NCBI GenBank assembly: GCA_963978895.1
Contig: OZ022242.1
Coordinates: forward strand, 17,466,977-17,530,976
Source: Erpobdella octoculata
Lineage: Eukaryota > Annelida > Clitellata > Hirudinida > Erpobdellidae
Direction of reading: 5' to 3'
DNA: 64,000 nucleotides
The first letter of the stretch is position 1, and each line of letters opens with the position of its first letter. Below, in pieces: positions 61,494 through 64,000 of this stretch. A model generated the notes under the pieces. It was not told the DNA's origin, did not search any database, and was given only the letters and a program-made list of their open reading frames with translations. Both the position numbers and the translations under genes were made by a program.

Positions 61494-61613
61494 TACATTG
61501 ACATTATTTATCCATTAACTATAATAGTTTTATTTTTATTTTTATTTTATTCATACATTGACATTATTTATTCATTAACTATAATAGTTTTATTTTTAGT
61601 TTTATTTTATTCA
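61494..61613. repeat. 60-bp tandem duplication
   Basis: Two copies (61494-61553 and 61554-61613) differing at only a couple of positions, both starting tacattgacattattta. Confidence 0.95.
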
Positions 61614-62261
61614 GAGACAATAATTTGATATTTTTTTATAATAAAGATAGTAAAAATAATAATTATTATAATAATGGTAAAAACAAAAAAGTAGAGAAGT
61701 CCCTAAAGTAAGACAGTATAATTTATCTACATTGGAATGCGTTGCAGCAATTAAGGTGGATGCAAATAAATGTATTTCATACATGCAATAACTGATGTTT
61801 TATGTACATCATAAGCTACTGCAAATTACACTGGGCAACAAAAAACATTTTTGGCAATGTGCCTGGAAAATTTCAACGAATTCTTATGTGATTTTTCTAG
61901 CTGAACTCGAAAATGAGTTTAGTTTTTCTCTATCATGTCAAGTTTGTTTACTCTCCTCATTTCAAGTTTTTGCTCTAGTAGATGCTAGGGAAATTATAGA
62001 AGGCCTATTTTGTAACACAACATTTTATTGATTTAATGGTCCTGTGATGTAAAACAATACAGAGAACATAGCTTACAAACAAACGCAGCACAATAAGAAA
62101 AAGTTAATATTCATTTAAGCAGAAATTTTTTCCAGAAAATACAAGAAATAAATTTCCACTTTTTGTAAACTATAACTGTTGGGCAAGAAAAGTGTCCCAT
62201 TTAAACACCAACAATAGTCTGCCATTATTACAGCGAACTTTTTATCAGCTTTACTTTAGAT
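61614..62261. other. AT-rich DNA, nothing recognised
   Basis: A 78-codon plus frame (61795-62031) has no recognisable domain. Confidence 0.5.
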
Positions 62262-62385
62262 GTGTGCGCCGGCCGATCTGCGCCGCCGCTGCCGATATTT
62301 TCTTCGCGCCGCCGCCGAAATTTCCCAATCGGCGCGCCGCCGCCGCCGCAGAGATTTTCGCGGCGCGCCACCGACGGTTTTTTAA
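62262..62385. repeat. GC-rich (CCG)n-like island
   Basis: About 120 bp of gccgccgc and cggcgcgcc motifs, with a nearly palindromic ggcgcgccgccgccgcc centre, in otherwise AT-rich DNA. Reads as Ala/Arg-rich in every frame. Possibly a decayed DNA-transposon end. Confidence 0.6.
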
Positions 62386-62523
62386 ATTGATGTTTTTTGT
62401 CTAATCATTGTTGATAATAATCATATATGCATCTCTTTGTCTTATTAAAAGAAAACAATACGAAGTTTTAGCGCCTTTTTAGTTTGCTATTCTTCTAGAG
62501 TATATCGTTGAGACAAAACCAAC

Positions 62524-62855
62524 TTTATATATATATATATATATATGCTAGCGGAGTACCCGGCGTTGCCCGCGATTTTTAGAAGTTTTTCTAATGCTTG
62601 TCTCTCTCGCTCCCGTTACCTTCCCCGCTTGCTCTCCCTTTCCCGGTCGCTTTCTCGCTCCCGGTCCGGTTTTCGTTCCCGGTAGCTTTCCCGCTCCCGG
62701 TCACTTTCTCTTTCCCGCTTGCTTTTTTGATATCGGTCGCTTTTCCGCTTTCGCTTGCTTTCCTGGTCGCTTTCCCTTTCCCGCTCGCTCTTTCGCTTTC
62801 AGTTGGTTTTCCCTTGCCGTTTGCTTTACCGTTCCCGTTTCCGCTCATTTATGTA
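62524..62855 (-). repeat. GC-rich minisatellite family, locus 7, with conserved boundary
   Basis: A short (TA)n is followed by gctagcggagtacccggcgt and tgcccgcgatttttagaag, then by CCCGGTCGCTTTCTCGCT-type units. The boundary is shared with 38388. Confidence 0.88.
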
Positions 62856-62887
62856 TGTGTATGTATTTATGTATATACGTAACTGGA

Positions 62888-63043
62888 AAATGAGCGGGAA
62901 CGGAAAAGCGACCGATATCGAAAGAGCGAGCGGAAAAAAGAAAGTGACCGGGAGCGGAAAAAAGAAAGTGACCGGGAGCGGAAAAAAGAAAGTGACCGGG
63001 AGCGGAAAATCGATCAGGAGCGGGAAGGCGACCGGGATAGCTA
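62888..63043 (+). repeat. GC-rich minisatellite family, locus 8, inverted to locus 7
   Basis: Starts aatgagcgggaacggaaaag and includes three perfect 27-bp units (gtgaccgggagcggaaaaaa plus gaaa). It faces locus 7 across about 30 bp of tgtatgta sequence, forming a large inverted repeat. The Gypsy-type LTR at 63044 interrupts it. Confidence 0.88.
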
Positions 63044-63356
63044 TGTGGTCGTCAAGACCACGCTTTCTTTATCAAGAGACTTTGAAGTCGTTTTTAAAGT
63101 TTTATTAAAACTGAACCAACAACTAAAATAAACAATTCTGCAAGAGCCGACAATGGCGAAAAGAAATAAAACAAGGTTCGAAGTCGAGGCTGAACTAATA
63201 AATATGGCGGACAACGAGAACGACGAGAGTGACGAGAACAACGAAGAAGAAGAAGTAGTCGCGCAAGGTGAAAAGGTGCAAAAGTTGCCACTAGCTAGCG
63301 CGAGCTAAGCGAGCTAAGGAGCGCTCACCTGTAACAACCGTGTGCGGCTTACTACA
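63044..63356 (-). mobile_element. 3' LTR of a Gypsy-type retrotransposon
   Basis: On the minus strand the LTR begins TGTAGTAAG (63356), immediately after a G-rich polypurine tract (63357-63372, ctgcggggggactat), contains an AATAAAA polyadenylation signal (about 63107), and ends GACCACA (63044). Length 313 bp. The partner 5' LTR lies beyond the right end of the window. Target duplication cannot be tested here. Confidence 0.85.
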
Positions 63357-63372
63357 ATAGTCCCCCCGCAGA
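63357..63372 (-). promoter_or_regulatory. Polypurine tract of the LTR retrotransposon
   Basis: GCGGGGGGA immediately upstream (minus strand) of the 3' LTR, the expected primer site for plus-strand synthesis. Confidence 0.75.
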
Positions 63373-63496
63373 TGGCGGAGCCAATGAAAAGGGAAAAATA
63401 GTAACGCAAGAGAGAAAACATGAGAGAGAAAACAAACAAAATCATAGACGAAAATGACAAAGAATGACAATAGAAATCTCCAATAAATTACATGAC
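63373..63496 (-). other. 3' untranslated leader to the LTR
   Basis: Short T-rich segment between the pol stop and the polypurine tract of the Gypsy-type element. Confidence 0.6.
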
Positions 63497-64000
63497 AGAA
63501 CAGAAAAGTTTTATTTAGCAAATCTAACACGACGCTGAGATCGTTTACTCGACTGTTGCTGGTCTTTAGAATTCTCTATAATATCCGAAGATAAATTTGC
63601 TAATGGTTTCGAACGAACAGTATATTTACGGATATGTGCCAATTTAACACGATCACGCGTCACAATCTAAACTTTATCATCGGGCCTCTTAATTTTTACA
63701 ATTTTGTCGTTAAAATCTAAAACCTCAAAAGGACGTTGATAAGGTGACTCGAGAGGACGACACACGCGATCAATCCGAACAAACACAAAATCGCCCTTAT
63801 TCAAAATAACATCATGTAATAAACGAGAAGGTGTATGATGGACACCTTTAGACAATGAAGAAAAATCTATGTCCGACTACACTGTGATAAACGCAAAACT
63901 AACTTAGGCATCCTCAACGCAGAGCGCGTCGAGGAAGCAGAAAAAATGTGTGCGGCATAAGAGGCGAAGCGCCAGTAACAGCTGTAAAAGGACAAATACA
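63497..64000 (-). pseudogene. Gypsy-type Pol C-terminus (integrase end), truncated by window
   Basis: Reading on the minus strand, the end of a Pol polyprotein is visible: GDFVFVRIDRVCRPLESPYQ and RPFEVLDFNDKIVKIKRPDD (63680-63800). This is the integrase C-terminal 'F.R.D..R.PL..PY.GPF.V' module of Gypsy elements. A single stop (63667) is followed by the in-frame continuation VTRDRVKLAHIRKYTV and RSQRRVRFAK to the natural stop near 63507. Upstream (63860-64000) SPLMPHTFF-like sequence is interrupted by stops and a frame change. The catalytic core lies outside the window. Confidence 0.85.

Overview
This is a strongly AT-rich, gene-poor stretch of a large animal (metazoan) nuclear genome. There are no operons, ribosome-binding sites or prokaryotic features. 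The only host-type coding sequence I can support is one 287-nt exon on the minus strand (37109-37395). It encodes TM2 to TM3 of a sex-peptide / myoinhibitory-peptide receptor (SPR-type class A GPCR) and is bounded by an AG acceptor and a GTGAGT donor. That receptor type is best known from protostomes such as insects, molluscs and annelids, so a protostome invertebrate is the likely source. I cannot name the species. No second exon was found, so the flanking introns are either very long (more than 26 kb on the 5' side, more than 37 kb on the 3' side) or the exon is orphaned.

Almost everything else is mobile-element debris and tandem repeats. From left to right: dispersed repeats, (TA)n arrays and a polyA-tailed short element (1-5 kb); a 53-bp palindrome and a 5S-rRNA-derived repeat (5.6-7.3 kb); a 1.9-kb CR1/L2-like reverse transcriptase on the minus strand between two microsatellites (7.9-9.8 kb) beside a 615-bp (ATGT)n array; a large inverted repeat (11.0-11.4 kb); a tRNA-derived SINE (12.2 kb) and another CR1/L2-like fragment (13 kb); a GC-rich 18-bp minisatellite family (14.6-17.3 kb) that recurs at 38, 58.6 and 62.5 kb; a near-identical copy of the 2.9-kb repeat at 17.8 kb; another reverse transcriptase C-terminus (18.3-19.1 kb); a tRNA-derived SINE head on a (TA)n array (22.3 kb); a pogo/Tigger-like transposon (25.7-28.2 kb) broken by a second DNA transposon whose ends are inverted arrays of an ATTCATCGTGA motif; GAT/ATC arrays (30.7-31.7, 39.1-39.8 and 56.3-57.2 kb); a broken Helitron/PIF1-type helicase (34.6-35.9 kb); a candidate DNA transposon with repeated ACGGGTA ends (42.4-43.8 kb); a nested LTR element with gag, primer-binding site and target duplications (44.56-45.93 kb); a 368-bp hAT-like MITE (47.5 kb); three more CR1/L2-like fragments (50.4-51.2, 52.8-53.7 and 58.2-58.4 kb); a second 5S-derived repeat (57.8 kb); a GC island (62.3 kb); and, at the right edge, the 3' end of a Gypsy-type LTR retrotransposon (63.04-64.0 kb).

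The elements do not act together as a pathway. Their nesting gives a relative history: a SINE-like element went into an LTR, an ATTCATCGTGA transposon into a pogo element, and an LTR into the GC minisatellite. Several microsatellites begin exactly at the 3' tails of retroelements, suggesting that these tails seeded them.
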